DNA from: Myroides profundi
Lineage (GTDB): Bacteria; Bacteroidota; Bacteroidia; Flavobacteriales; Flavobacteriaceae
Reading direction: 5' to 3'
NCBI RefSeq assembly: GCF_000833025.1
Contig: NZ_CP010817.1
Span: 1,798,001-1,862,000 of the forward strand
Length of the DNA stretch: 64,000 bases
Each line of letters starts with the position of its first letter. Within the stretch, counting starts at the first letter, position 1. Positions 37,301 through 46,385 of the stretch are shown piece by piece. The position numbers were made by a program, and so were the translations under genes. The notes beneath the pieces are model-generated. The model worked only from the letters and a program-made list of their open reading frames with translations, had not been told where the DNA came from and searched no databases.

Positions 37301-38814
37301 AATATCAAATATTAACTCGTAAAAATAGCATTGATATAAGTAAACGTTTATCATGTTGGGTGATGAAATTTAACGATGTTTTAAATTCAGTCGGAAGTGA
37401 ACCTGAAATCTTTGATTGTATTATTGTAGATGAAGCGAGTCAGTTAGATTTCAATAGTCTTATTTTAAGCTATTATGCTGAAAATATGATAATAGTTGGA
37501 GATGACAAACAAACATCTCCAAGTAGTTTAACAGGTGCAGATGGCAACGATTTTGAGGCTATAAAAAACAAATATCTGAAATTTTTAGGTACTAATGCAC
37601 TTCATATAAAAAGTGATAATAGTTTGTTTATGCTTTCGAAAATGGTTGCGGGGACTTCTAATTTATCACTTAAAGAACATTTTAGATGTGTTCCTGAAAT
37701 CATAGAATTTTCAAAAAGAGAATTCTATGATAATTCACTAAGACCTTTAAAACAAATTAATTCAAACAGACTAAATCCAAAAGAAACTTTTTTTGTTAAA
37801 GATGCTTTTGCTGAAGATAAAATAGTTCACAAAGAGGTTCAAGAAATAAAGCGGTTTCTTCAAAAAATTTTGAATGATGAATTGTATATTAATAAATCAA
37901 TAGGTGTAGTTAGTTTAGGAACTGTAAACCATACTGAGAAGCTTAAAGATATAAAAGAGGATCTAGCATATGAATTTGGAAAGGAAAAAATAGATAAACA
38001 TAAACTAATTATTGAGGATTCTCCTAAATTTCAAGGAGATGAAAGAGATGTTATGATAGTTTCATTAGGTGTCGCATTGGATTTTATAAAATTAAAAGAA
38101 AATCAAAATGCAAAACCAAGAGCAATAATAAGTAGTCAAGATGAATTTAAGAAAATTAATGTTGCTTTAAGTAGAGCAAAAGAACAGATGATTTTGTTTC
38201 ATTCTGTCAAATTTGACCATTTGCAACCAAATGATTTCCGAAATAAAATTCTTGCTTTTTTCAATGATGAAGTAAAACTTATGCAACCTTTACAAATTGA
38301 TAATTATAATATTGAAAGATTTAGACATAATGTTCCTGAACCATTTGATAGTTGGTTCGAATATGATATAACAAAATTTCTTATTGAAAAGGGATACAGT
38401 TATATTCAACCTCAATATAATGTAAAAGAAGCTGAACTTTTTTATAATCATAAGCTGAAAAAGGAGGTTTATATAAATTTCAAAATAGATTTAGTTGTTT
38501 ACCACAACGGTAAAATGATTGCAATTGAATGTGATGGGGATCCATTTCATTCACTTCCTGAAGATGTAATCTATGATATAGAAAGACAAGAATTTTTAGA
38601 ACGTGTTGGCTGGAAAGTATATCGTGTACTCTATTCTGCATTTAAGAGAAACCCGCAAGTAGAAATTGAAAAAATGATAGACTTTATCGAAATGAATACT
38701 AAAAAAGATACTACAATAATTGTTCAGCAACCTATTCAAGCTCGGGAAGTTTCTGAGAATGGATTAAATGGTTATGAAGAAGTAGGAGGTGATAATTCAA
38801 AAGATGTTTCTTAG
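34327..38814 (+). CDS. Superfamily 1 helicase fused to a Vsr/MTES_1575-type nuclease
   Basis: 1495 residues. An N-terminal domain of unknown fold (1-370) precedes an SF1 (Upf1/Dna2-like) helicase: Walker A VVTGPPGTGKSHTI (about 384-394), then a long helical insertion (about 440-1000), Walker B IIVDEASQLD (about 1030) with GDDKQTSPSS, and motif VI NVALSRAKEQM. The C-terminal 130 residues (AIECDGDPFHSLPED...ERQEFLERVGWKVYRVLYSAF, about 1398-1440) match the restriction-like MTES_1575/Vsr nuclease fold, with catalytic Asp and Glu-type residues in IECDGDPFH. Such helicase-nuclease fusions occur in defence islands and probably act on invading DNA. I do not assign it to a named system. Confidence 0.8.
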   Translation: MNAINQYITFLKEYKKLLERGVKDVLNSTVSSNFIWNNEIDDFINAGICESILTDIFTFKFKKQPLIFSLEKPLKPNINIPKKFIGIIEFDEVKNKFESINGDEQELQNFQSSIEGKTEIEKLKKFKSNKEVYSKLYRAYNDIKNDSNLEIVLSVGFVQYSKLNTNGNLSKTNQHLFHFPLFLDIDSNNVVKIVFSTLENPYVDFFFLNNTPIEKEILSNIVDKFEEQIMELGYEYIYENDFKELISKSIQKISSNSEFENSVYRPENDNFREGHFRISFSPAINIKQRKPRFFEKLTDSIIKYNGENEIEARLFNLLVRNPDSLGNNSYTKPNYFKDELFETYKYKAKNLNGEDDFSVFFPLPFNKEQKQIYENYLKNRLTVVTGPPGTGKSHTIVNILCSLLAQGKRVLVTAQTDKALESLLDKIPETFDDLIFTKIQLETNQNRFSLEKSIGKISKILTDNFYLNIDSKIDELDSLKGEYIKLKSEIIQTLEKEYTQIKINDSFNNLRAYQIVEKFESKDSKEWSWIQDELTHEELSNFEIIRQDILKYKELSDIEIRYSNSLDIDISIVLDKLEHFDFKHFLSIQENYNQQLIHLGLTEYSKDKVLKIQLEKITDITSKFSTSDIVLKNIKELDQLQKQINFYVSKENLTTNKGFSDLIHNGTQYLLDIETYLSFAENGKAGFLTRLANSNFKRVSYLEQFTINGKKCNNKIEIFQLKSLIENLLVINNNFNALKESGYSFSFDDNSNLFEKYKVLNDVLKKVENNKNVVSQIQFDSDFINFAEYSQINLFNIDELSRKAILLKEDFEKLQNLSNNLTDQKQMLQDLDSIIDQSTMKAIFSEFLPVNKIDNVQKFEHLKSKFLEVGRQIEIEQTFNNLKKSLINLLPNTFASLNNVPNHYILSENFEYASANKFIKQNEFIDLQKCKEELFFINKKIFQAKCDILFDLAKSNFKNKFEKDEIDAFINLLEVYKYNLSQSTRKIRNQTQYQILTRKNSIDISKRLSCWVMKFNDVLNSVGSEPEIFDCIIVDEASQLDFNSLILSYYAENMIIVGDDKQTSPSSLTGADGNDFEAIKNKYLKFLGTNALHIKSDNSLFMLSKMVAGTSNLSLKEHFRCVPEIIEFSKREFYDNSLRPLKQINSNRLNPKETFFVKDAFAEDKIVHKEVQEIKRFLQKILNDELYINKSIGVVSLGTVNHTEKLKDIKEDLAYEFGKEKIDKHKLIIEDSPKFQGDERDVMIVSLGVALDFIKLKENQNAKPRAIISSQDEFKKINVALSRAKEQMILFHSVKFDHLQPNDFRNKILAFFNDEVKLMQPLQIDNYNIERFRHNVPEPFDSWFEYDITKFLIEKGYSYIQPQYNVKEAELFYNHKLKKEVYINFKIDLVVYHNGKMIAIECDGDPFHSLPEDVIYDIERQEFLERVGWKVYRVLYSAFKRNPQVEIEKMIDFIEMNTKKDTTIIVQQPIQAREVSENGLNGYEEVGGDNSKDVS

Positions 38815-39110
38815 GTATTAAAAAAAGAAATTGTTCCCATGAGATAGACTCTTGTTATTTTAAGTTGTTAAACTGTAAAAGTACTTTCATAATTTTACAG
38901 TTAAATGTATTTTATATACATATTTATTCAAGTACTAAGTTACTTATTGAATTACAACGTAATATGTATATATATGTATTCATATATATACAAATATATT
39001 CACATTATACTTTTAGAAGATATATCTGATATTTAAGAAGTGTGCGTTCTGAAAATTGCTTTTAAATTATATTAGTAAAAGTTACTGTAAAAGTAACAGC
39101 AAGTTATGTT
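38815..39110. other. Very AT-rich spacer
   Basis: No gene. It contains long TATATA stretches (around 38960-39000) and precedes the repeated element at 39111. Confidence 0.3.
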
Positions 39111-39280
39111 TTGAGGCACTCGAAATTAGAATCGAGCTTTCAAAACTACTTGCTCTTGCAGAGGACTGGAAAACTACTCCAAAGTCGTTAGTTTTGTTTA
39201 AAATAGTAGATAGACTCAAAATATTGAGTGGTTTACGGATTTCCGTAATAGAGATTAAGAAAATTTTAATATGTTTGAAA
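39111..39280 (+). repeat. Element R, copy 1 (diverged dispersed repeat with palindromes)
   Basis: About 170 bp that align by eye to 51031-51201. Shared blocks include CTTGCAGAG, AAAACTACTC, the palindrome CTCAAAATATTGAG, the palindrome TACGGATTTCCGTA and TAATATGTTTGAAA. An open frame across it (39056-39322) is not believed: its translation follows the repeat and has no coding features. It ends 145 bp before the HNH gene. Confidence 0.75.
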
Positions 39281-39424
39281 AATTCATGTTGTTTAATTTT
39301 TTCATTATCTATGATAGTTTAATATGTGTTTGATTTACAAAAAAACAATTCTATCTATAGGTATGAAATTTTATGAAATAACAATCTTAACGATAATTAA
39401 GTTTAACTTATAAAACTTACTTCT

Positions 39425-40390
39425 ATGACAAAAAATATAATATCAATAAATGAAAGAATGCAAAAGCTAGAAAATAACTATGTGCCACATAAAACATTTC
39501 ATTTAAATACAAAAGAAAAAATATTCTTAGGAAAAGAGAATGATAAAAAATGTAGATTTTGTAAGAAAAAAGAACCGGAAGTCGGATTTAACAACATTGC
39601 TCATGCTATTCCTGAATTTGTAAATAATCATAACCTCTTGAGTTATTATGAATGTGATTCATGTAATAGTAAATTTGCAAGAACCATTGAAACTCATATG
39701 GGCGATTATATGAATCCATTTCATACAATTTCCCAAGTTAGAGGAAAAAAAGGTGTCCCTTCTGTTAAAAAAGGTGGTGAAAAATCAAGAATTGATTTAA
39801 AAGCAGAAGGTTTAAAAGTTGAAGCACATGATGGAGAAAGAGAAATTTTTGAAATAGATGAAGAAAATAAAACAATTACTTTAAAAGCAATTAGAGCTAC
39901 CTATATTCCTATTGCTATATATAAATGCCTCACGAAAATGGCCTTGACTATTATAGATGAGTCTGAATTAATTAATTTTGAAAATACTATAGAATGGATA
40001 AATGAAGAAGAGCATGATAAAAGTAGATTTGAAATTGCTAATTTAAAATGCTTTTATTCTTTTACACCAGGACCACTTCCACATGATTTTACTACATGTA
40101 CTGTATATAAAAGAAAAGACAATCATATTGATAATGTTCCTTACATGATTTTTTTACTAGCATATGGTAATTATACTTTTCAAATATATTTGCCAATATC
40201 GAGTAAAGATAAAGGAGAACTTACATTTATATCAATTCCTACTCCTTTTGATTTTAAAAATGAATTTGGGGCACCTAAATATAAGCTTTTAGACTTTTCT
40301 TCGAAAGAGAAAGTAAAAAATGAAGAAGTAACTATGCAAATGAAGTTTGAAAGTATTGAAGATGAAGAAATAATAAAACCAGAAGAATAA
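39425..40390 (+). CDS. HNH endonuclease (HNH_5-like)
   Basis: 321 residues. The N-terminal zinc-supported HNH motif is visible: C43-x2-C46, the IAHAIPEF His (H60), then C77-x2-C80-N81. The rest (about 100-320) is a beta-rich domain of unknown function. A 64-bp gap leads to an AAA_13-type ATPase gene in the same direction. An HNH nuclease paired with an ATPase recalls Septu (PtuA ATPase, PtuB HNH), but the gene order is reversed and both proteins are larger than usual, so the link is only suggestive. Confidence 0.75.
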   Translation: MTKNIISINERMQKLENNYVPHKTFHLNTKEKIFLGKENDKKCRFCKKKEPEVGFNNIAHAIPEFVNNHNLLSYYECDSCNSKFARTIETHMGDYMNPFHTISQVRGKKGVPSVKKGGEKSRIDLKAEGLKVEAHDGEREIFEIDEENKTITLKAIRATYIPIAIYKCLTKMALTIIDESELINFENTIEWINEEEHDKSRFEIANLKCFYSFTPGPLPHDFTTCTVYKRKDNHIDNVPYMIFLLAYGNYTFQIYLPISSKDKGELTFISIPTPFDFKNEFGAPKYKLLDFSSKEKVKNEEVTMQMKFESIEDEEIIKPEE

Positions 40391-40454
40391 CCTCCGTAAA
40401 AACGTTAGCGAGAAAAGCATTAACCAATAATACGAATAATACTCCACTTTAGAA

Positions 40455-43046
40455 ATGACTGTATATCAAGAAATTTTAGATTGGTCTTCAACTAGACCAA
40501 ATTTTATAAAAGACGCATTAAGGAGAATAATAACTTCAACTCACTTAACCCAAACAGATTTCAATGAAATAGCAGATTTAGTAAAAAAAGAATGTGGAGA
40601 TAATTCAATTACTTTAAATGCAATTCCACTTGACATCACTCATTTTCCAACACCCTCCTCTACTGTAAATGGAAGTTTTCCAAAATTAATTAATTTATCC
40701 AATCCAATAAATATTAGTGCCTTACATAGTCAAGGAGGTCTACATTTTTCTAACATTGGTTTAAATGTTGTTTATGGGAAAAATGGTTCTGGGAAATCTA
40801 GTTACTCACGTATTTTAAGAAAACTTTGTTGGAGTAGAAACCCTAGTGTTATATTAAAAAAGAACGTTTTTAACCCTTCAACAAATCAACAAAAAGTTGA
40901 TTTTGTCATTGAAAATAATGGTTCGCACCAAAATTTTACTTGGATTGAAAATAATCCAAGTACTCCAATTCTAAATTCAATCTATGTTTTTGATAATGAT
41001 TGTGCAAATATTTACATAAATAATGAAAATCCTACGCAATATAAACCAGTTGGAATTGATGTTTTAGAAAAGCTAATTCCAACACTAACTAATGTTAATC
41101 TAATATTTAGTTCATTATTAACAACATGTAACACACAAAAAATCACAATACCTCAGAGTTTAATTCAGACAACAATTGCCCAATGGTTCGCAACGATCGA
41201 AAGTAGAGAACGTTCTATTATCGATTCTTATTTGCAATTCTCACAAGCAGATATTAATAGAAAACAAGAGCTTATAAATTTAACAACATCTCAAAATCCT
41301 CAACAAAATATAACAAATTTAATAAATCAAAAAACACGAATTAATGCTTACATACAGCAATTCTTAGATATCGAAATACTATTTAATGAAGTATGCATAA
41401 ACGAACTTAGAGCAAACAGAAATACCTTAGAAGGTGTAAATCAAGCATATCAAATTGCAACAGCAGAGTTACAAAGCATTAATACTTTGGAAGGATTTGG
41501 AACAAATGCTTGGCGAACTTTATGGGAATCCGCAAAGAATTATGCACATAGTTCAAATCTTTCCGATGGTCAAAATTTTCCGTCTTTAGTTTCATTAGAG
41601 AAATGCGTGTTGTGTCAACAAGAACTAGATGAAACAGCACAACTAAGATTGAATACTTTCAATCAATTTATATTAAATGATATTTCTACACAGTTAAGTT
41701 CAATTGACTCAACAATAAAGCATAAGCTAAACTCATACAATTCATTAATTGTTCCACCTATTGAAAATTTTGCGGAGTTAGAACAATTAAATCCAAATTT
41801 TAGAGATAACTATAATCAATTTTCTAATTCAATCGACACATCCAAAAATTCAATTACAGCATTTTTGCAGAACGGTGGTGAATTAAGTATAAGTTTACAA
41901 ACTTTAACTTCAAGTATAACAAGTTTAATCCCAAGAATTGATTCAGAAATTGAACAAAATAATCAACTTCTACAAAATAGAAATGCCTTAGTTTCCGAAC
42001 TTAATGAACTATTGGCAAAAGAACTTTTGTTTAATAGTAAAATAACGATTCTTCAATACTTTGACGAATACAAATACAAATCTAGGATAAGTCAGTGTCA
42101 ATCTCAACTTACTACTACTGCAATCTCTCGTAAAATTGGTGAATTAATGGAAAACCAAGCAGTAAGGTTACAACACCAAGAATTTGTTTCACACCTTAAT
42201 TTTTTTAATCAAGATTTAGCGAGAAAAGTTTTGATTTCTCGCACAAGAACTAGTCAAGGAAATACATATCAAAGATGTGGTTTGAATGGAATTGAGGAGC
42301 CAATAAATTCCATTTTAAGTGAGGGCGAACAAAAGATAATTGCGCTATCAAATTTTTTAGCTGAATGCACAATTGACAATCGTTTAAACACAATAATTTT
42401 TGACGATCCTGTTACTTCTTTGGATATGGATTATCGAGATTTAATTGCAACTAAAATTGTTCAACTATCACAAAACCGACAAATAGTTGTATTTACTCAT
42501 GACCTATCATTCTTACGTTTACTTATAGACACACATAAAACAGTTACAACAACAGACTGTACAGTAATAGGAATTGACAAATACAACGGAATAACCGGTG
42601 TCGTTACTGACGAAATTCCATTTTTAGCTAAGAATGTTCAAGAAAGAGTTGATTCTATTAGAAGGATTTTAGCTGAACATGATACTCTTTTAATAACTGA
42701 TGGACACGGTCGAGAAATAAAACTTGATTCTGCAAGAAAAAGATTTAGAATGTTATTAGAACGTTCTGTCGAAGAAATTTTATCCAACAAAACATATGAA
42801 CGTTTCAATAAAAATATTAATTTGAAAAAAGGAAATCTGTCAAGTTACATTGTTACGGAACAAGCTGATGTTGATTTTCTTTTAAATCTATTCAGTAAAT
42901 ATTCAGTAACTGAACACGATGGAGGAATTACAACTATCACTCAATTACCAAATAAAACAGAAATCGAACAAGACATTAGAAATTATTCAGCTTGGAAAGA
43001 TAGTTTTAGACAGAAATTGAGAACATTTCAGTCAACATATAATTAA
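40455..43046 (+). CDS. AAA_13-family ATPase with a zinc hook (RloC/Septu-like)
   Basis: 863 residues. Walker A VYGKNGSGKSSYSRI (about 107-119), then long coiled coils with a CVLC hook at C384/C387, the ABC signature SEGEQKIIALSNF (about 621-633), Walker B TIIFDDPVTSLD (about 646-657) and the switch His in VVFTHD. This is the SMC/Rad50-like build of RloC and PrrC relatives. The C-terminal ~200 residues lack a clear copy of the anticodon-nuclease Arg-Glu-His set, so tRNA cleavage is not supported. The preceding HNH gene may supply the nuclease. Likely antiviral. Confidence 0.75.
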   Translation: MTVYQEILDWSSTRPNFIKDALRRIITSTHLTQTDFNEIADLVKKECGDNSITLNAIPLDITHFPTPSSTVNGSFPKLINLSNPINISALHSQGGLHFSNIGLNVVYGKNGSGKSSYSRILRKLCWSRNPSVILKKNVFNPSTNQQKVDFVIENNGSHQNFTWIENNPSTPILNSIYVFDNDCANIYINNENPTQYKPVGIDVLEKLIPTLTNVNLIFSSLLTTCNTQKITIPQSLIQTTIAQWFATIESRERSIIDSYLQFSQADINRKQELINLTTSQNPQQNITNLINQKTRINAYIQQFLDIEILFNEVCINELRANRNTLEGVNQAYQIATAELQSINTLEGFGTNAWRTLWESAKNYAHSSNLSDGQNFPSLVSLEKCVLCQQELDETAQLRLNTFNQFILNDISTQLSSIDSTIKHKLNSYNSLIVPPIENFAELEQLNPNFRDNYNQFSNSIDTSKNSITAFLQNGGELSISLQTLTSSITSLIPRIDSEIEQNNQLLQNRNALVSELNELLAKELLFNSKITILQYFDEYKYKSRISQCQSQLTTTAISRKIGELMENQAVRLQHQEFVSHLNFFNQDLARKVLISRTRTSQGNTYQRCGLNGIEEPINSILSEGEQKIIALSNFLAECTIDNRLNTIIFDDPVTSLDMDYRDLIATKIVQLSQNRQIVVFTHDLSFLRLLIDTHKTVTTTDCTVIGIDKYNGITGVVTDEIPFLAKNVQERVDSIRRILAEHDTLLITDGHGREIKLDSARKRFRMLLERSVEEILSNKTYERFNKNINLKKGNLSSYIVTEQADVDFLLNLFSKYSVTEHDGGITTITQLPNKTEIEQDIRNYSAWKDSFRQKLRTFQSTYN

Positions 43047-43245
43047 AAATCTGTTTAGCTAGATGGTGAGTTGAAGAAAATTAGAAAGTTATGGTTTTAT
43101 ATACCATAGCTATCATAATGCTACGGCTCGTCATCCTAAATACGGATATAAATATGGTTTTATTTTATGATACTATACTGTATTTTATTCGTGAAAAATA
43201 ATATTAAGCTACATTATAAACCATTTATAAACTATAATTCAAGAT

Positions 43246-44175
43246 ATGCTAGAATTTGATATACTTATTGATGATTTTTTATACAAATATGATCCTAAAG
43301 AAGAATTAGACCTTTGTAAAACCGAAAAAATTTTAAGCCTTACTAATGATTTTGAAAATGGAAATTGGAGATATACTAAGTTTCAAAATTTCATTTGGGA
43401 TAATATTGCTGAAACTGCTCTTTCTTATAGAGAACGTGAATCATTGATTAATAAAAATCAGTCAATTTTAGTAGAATCTGCTAAAAAATTAAGATTAACA
43501 GATTTAACTAAAGACCAAACTGGTCAGGGAAGTGAATTAGCAGAAATAATTCTATATGGTATAATGAAACACTATTACAAGGCGTTACCTGTAGTTCCTA
43601 AAATATTTTACAAACAAAATGCTCAAGATAATGCAAAAGGCTCAGATAGCGTTCATATAGTAATCGAAAACGGAAATGATTTTTCTTTATGGTTAGGCGA
43701 AGCCAAATTTTACAATAGCATTGAAGATGATAGATTAAGTTCAATAATAACTTCTATAGAAAACTCTCTTGAATTAGAAAAACTGAAAAAAGAAAATAGT
43801 ATAATTACAAATTTATCCGACTTAGATGAATTATTTGAAAAAGAGTCAGATGTTTATAATGGAATTATGAAGCTTTTAGCTAAAGAAGCAACAATAGATG
43901 ATTTGAAACCAAAGTTACACGTTCCAATTCTTCTCCTCTATGAATGTCCAATTACAATAAAATTTAATGAACTTTCAGATGAATGTAAAAAAGAGATTAG
44001 CGATTACCATCTTAATAGAGTCAAATCCTATTTTTCTAAGCAATTAAAAAAGCTTAAAGAAAAAGTTCATAAATATAATTCAATACACTTTCACACGATT
44101 TTACTTCCAGTCCCTTCTAAAGATACAATAATCCAATCTTTTGTTGAGAACGTTGTACATTATAAAAAACAATAA
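43246..44175 (+). CDS. hamA: Hachiman protein HamA (DUF1837 nuclease)
   Basis: 309 residues of the DUF1837 family. The PD-(D/E)xK core is visible: D134 in KGSDSVHI and E152-x-K154 in LWLGEAKF. In Hachiman, HamA is the nuclease that HamB holds in check and releases when DNA is damaged or invaded, which leads to DNA degradation and abortive protection. hamB starts 6 bp downstream. The gene order and both families fit Hachiman precisely. Confidence 0.9.
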   Translation: MLEFDILIDDFLYKYDPKEELDLCKTEKILSLTNDFENGNWRYTKFQNFIWDNIAETALSYRERESLINKNQSILVESAKKLRLTDLTKDQTGQGSELAEIILYGIMKHYYKALPVVPKIFYKQNAQDNAKGSDSVHIVIENGNDFSLWLGEAKFYNSIEDDRLSSIITSIENSLELEKLKKENSIITNLSDLDELFEKESDVYNGIMKLLAKEATIDDLKPKLHVPILLLYECPITIKFNELSDECKKEISDYHLNRVKSYFSKQLKKLKEKVHKYNSIHFHTILLPVPSKDTIIQSFVENVVHYKKQ

Positions 44176-44181
44176 CTTACC

Positions 44182-46281
44182 ATGGATATTTTTTCTACTT
44201 GTCATCAAATAAATGACCTATTAATAGCAAATCAAGAAAATGAGGCTAGAAATGAATTAATTAAATTATTAGATTTTCATGAAAAAGAAAATATAAAATA
44301 CTCAGAATTAGTAAATCATCTTATTAGGGAATCAGGGCTATATCCTTATATAGATTTAGAAACTGCAAGTTGGCAAGATAAATACATTTATGAGGTTTTT
44401 AAGGCTGATGTCGGAGAATACGAAGAACTCACGCTTCATAGAGAACAATCAGCATTATTGAAAAACCTAATTAATGGTAAGAATCTTGCTGTTAGTGCTC
44501 CCACAAGTTTTGGAAAAAGCTTTGTTATAGATGCATATATTTCTATTAAAAAACCACAAAATGTAGTTATAATTGTTCCAACAATTGCTCTCACTGATGA
44601 AACAAGAAGAAGGCTTTATAAGAAATTTGCGAATAAATATAAAATAATTACTACTACTGAGGTGGAATTGGGAGAAAGAAACATTTTTATTTTTCCACAA
44701 GAAAGAGCTATAAACTATGTGAATAAAATAGAAAACTTAGATATTCTAATTATTGATGAATTTTACAAAGCTAGTTCAAACTTTGATAAAGAAAGATCTC
44801 CAACATTAGTAAAAGCGATTCTAAAGTTAGGTAAAGTTGCAAAACAAAAATATTTTTTAGCCCCAAACATAAGTTCATTAGAGGAAAATCCATTTACTCA
44901 AGATATGGAATTTTATCCACTTGATTTCAATACTGTATTTTTAGAACAACAAAAACTATATGAAAGTATTAGAGGAGATGAAGAGTTAAAAAGTGCTTAT
45001 TTATTAGATATAATTAGTAATATAAATAAAAAAACTTTGATATATGCAGGGACGTACGTTAACATTGATAAATTATCCAACTTATTATTAGCCAATTTTC
45101 AGACAAAAGAAACAAAGCTATTATCTGATTTTTCAGATTGGCTGAGTAAAAACTATAATTACAATTGGAACTTAACTAACTTAGTAAAACGTGGTATTGG
45201 TATACATAATGGCCGATTACATAGATCTTTGAGTCAAATTCAAGTAAAAGTTTTTGAAGAATCTGAAGGAATTGACAACTTACTATCAACGTCTTCCATT
45301 ATTGAAGGAGTAAATACATCAGCAGAGAATGTTGTCATTTGGTCTAATAAAAATGGACAAGTAAAAATTAATGATTTTACTTATAAAAATATTATGGGTA
45401 GAGGAGGTAGAATGTTTAGGCATTTTATCGGAAAAATATATATACTAGAACAACCACCAATGGAAACCGAAACACAATTAGGAATTCCATTTCCAGAAGA
45501 AATTTTAGGAGATCTAGATGAAGTAAAATACGAGAATGAATTAACTAAAGAACAGATTGCTAAAATTATTATGTATAAGGAAGAAATGGTTAATGTTCTA
45601 GGTTTAGAAACTTTTAAAAAATTACAATCTGAAAATATATTCCAAACTAGTGACAGCGAACTAATAAAAAAAATAGCAATCGACATGATTAGTAATCCTG
45701 ATGATTGGAATGGGTTAGGTTTTTTAAATAATCCTTACCCAAAATATTGGGATAGATTCTTATATAAAATAATAAACATAGTACCTTCTGGTTGGGATAC
45801 TAAACACAGAACTTTTGTAGAATTCGTAAAAATTTTACGTAATAATTGGTTTAAATCCATTCCTGAACTATTAATTGAATTAGATAAATTTGAAATTGGT
45901 ATAGATGATTTTTTTAAACTAGAAAGAAAAGTAACATTTAAACTTGCATCTTTAGTAAGTGACATCAATATTCTTCAAAAAGAAATTTTGAAAGACAAAA
46001 ATTATGATATTTCAAGATTCATAAATTGGAGTTCCCATGCATTTTTGCCTAAGACTGTTTACCAACTTGAAGAATTTGGATTACCAAGAATGATTTCAAA
46101 AAAAATACAAAAATCAGGGCTTTACAGTTTTATAGCACCAGAATTAACAATACATAAAGTAATAGATGATTTAAATAGTATTGGATTAGAAGTAATATCA
46201 AGTATAGATACTTTAATGGATTTTGACAAATATATTTTAATATATTTTTTTGATGGCATAAGAGTAAATAAAAATAGTTAA
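44182..46281 (+). CDS. hamB: Hachiman helicase HamB
   Basis: 699 residues of superfamily 2. Walker A SAPTSFGKSFVIDAY (about 105-119), motif Ia IIVPTIALTDETRRRL, DExx box ILIIDEFYKAS (about 188-198), and the motif VI region NIMGRGGRMFRH. A long helical C-terminal domain follows. It unwinds DNA and senses phage or damage intermediates for HamA. Immediate coupling to hamA supports the call. Confidence 0.9.
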   Translation: MDIFSTCHQINDLLIANQENEARNELIKLLDFHEKENIKYSELVNHLIRESGLYPYIDLETASWQDKYIYEVFKADVGEYEELTLHREQSALLKNLINGKNLAVSAPTSFGKSFVIDAYISIKKPQNVVIIVPTIALTDETRRRLYKKFANKYKIITTTEVELGERNIFIFPQERAINYVNKIENLDILIIDEFYKASSNFDKERSPTLVKAILKLGKVAKQKYFLAPNISSLEENPFTQDMEFYPLDFNTVFLEQQKLYESIRGDEELKSAYLLDIISNINKKTLIYAGTYVNIDKLSNLLLANFQTKETKLLSDFSDWLSKNYNYNWNLTNLVKRGIGIHNGRLHRSLSQIQVKVFEESEGIDNLLSTSSIIEGVNTSAENVVIWSNKNGQVKINDFTYKNIMGRGGRMFRHFIGKIYILEQPPMETETQLGIPFPEEILGDLDEVKYENELTKEQIAKIIMYKEEMVNVLGLETFKKLQSENIFQTSDSELIKKIAIDMISNPDDWNGLGFLNNPYPKYWDRFLYKIINIVPSGWDTKHRTFVEFVKILRNNWFKSIPELLIELDKFEIGIDDFFKLERKVTFKLASLVSDINILQKEILKDKNYDISRFINWSSHAFLPKTVYQLEEFGLPRMISKKIQKSGLYSFIAPELTIHKVIDDLNSIGLEVISSIDTLMDFDKYILIYFFDGIRVNKNS

Positions 46282-46385
46282 AAAAATACTTTTATCTCAA
46301 TTATTTTGTAATTTAAAGAATAAGAGATTGTTCAATATATTAGTAGTGTTTCATTATATTTCACAAATTAAAATTTACATAAAGG

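Noticed and set aside
38881..39010. TATATA-rich stretch as a possible replication origin
   Set aside because: Low complexity only; no iterons, DnaA-type boxes or replication gene nearby.
39056..39322. 88-residue frame on the plus strand across element R
   Set aside because: The frame follows the repeated element and is broken in the second copy (51031-51201). Conservation is in palindromes, not in codons.
40455..43046. Calling the AAA_13 protein an RloC/PrrC anticodon nuclease
   Set aside because: The RxxxE part could be read in ARKRFRMLLERSVEE, but no His follows at the expected distance, so the catalytic set is not supported.
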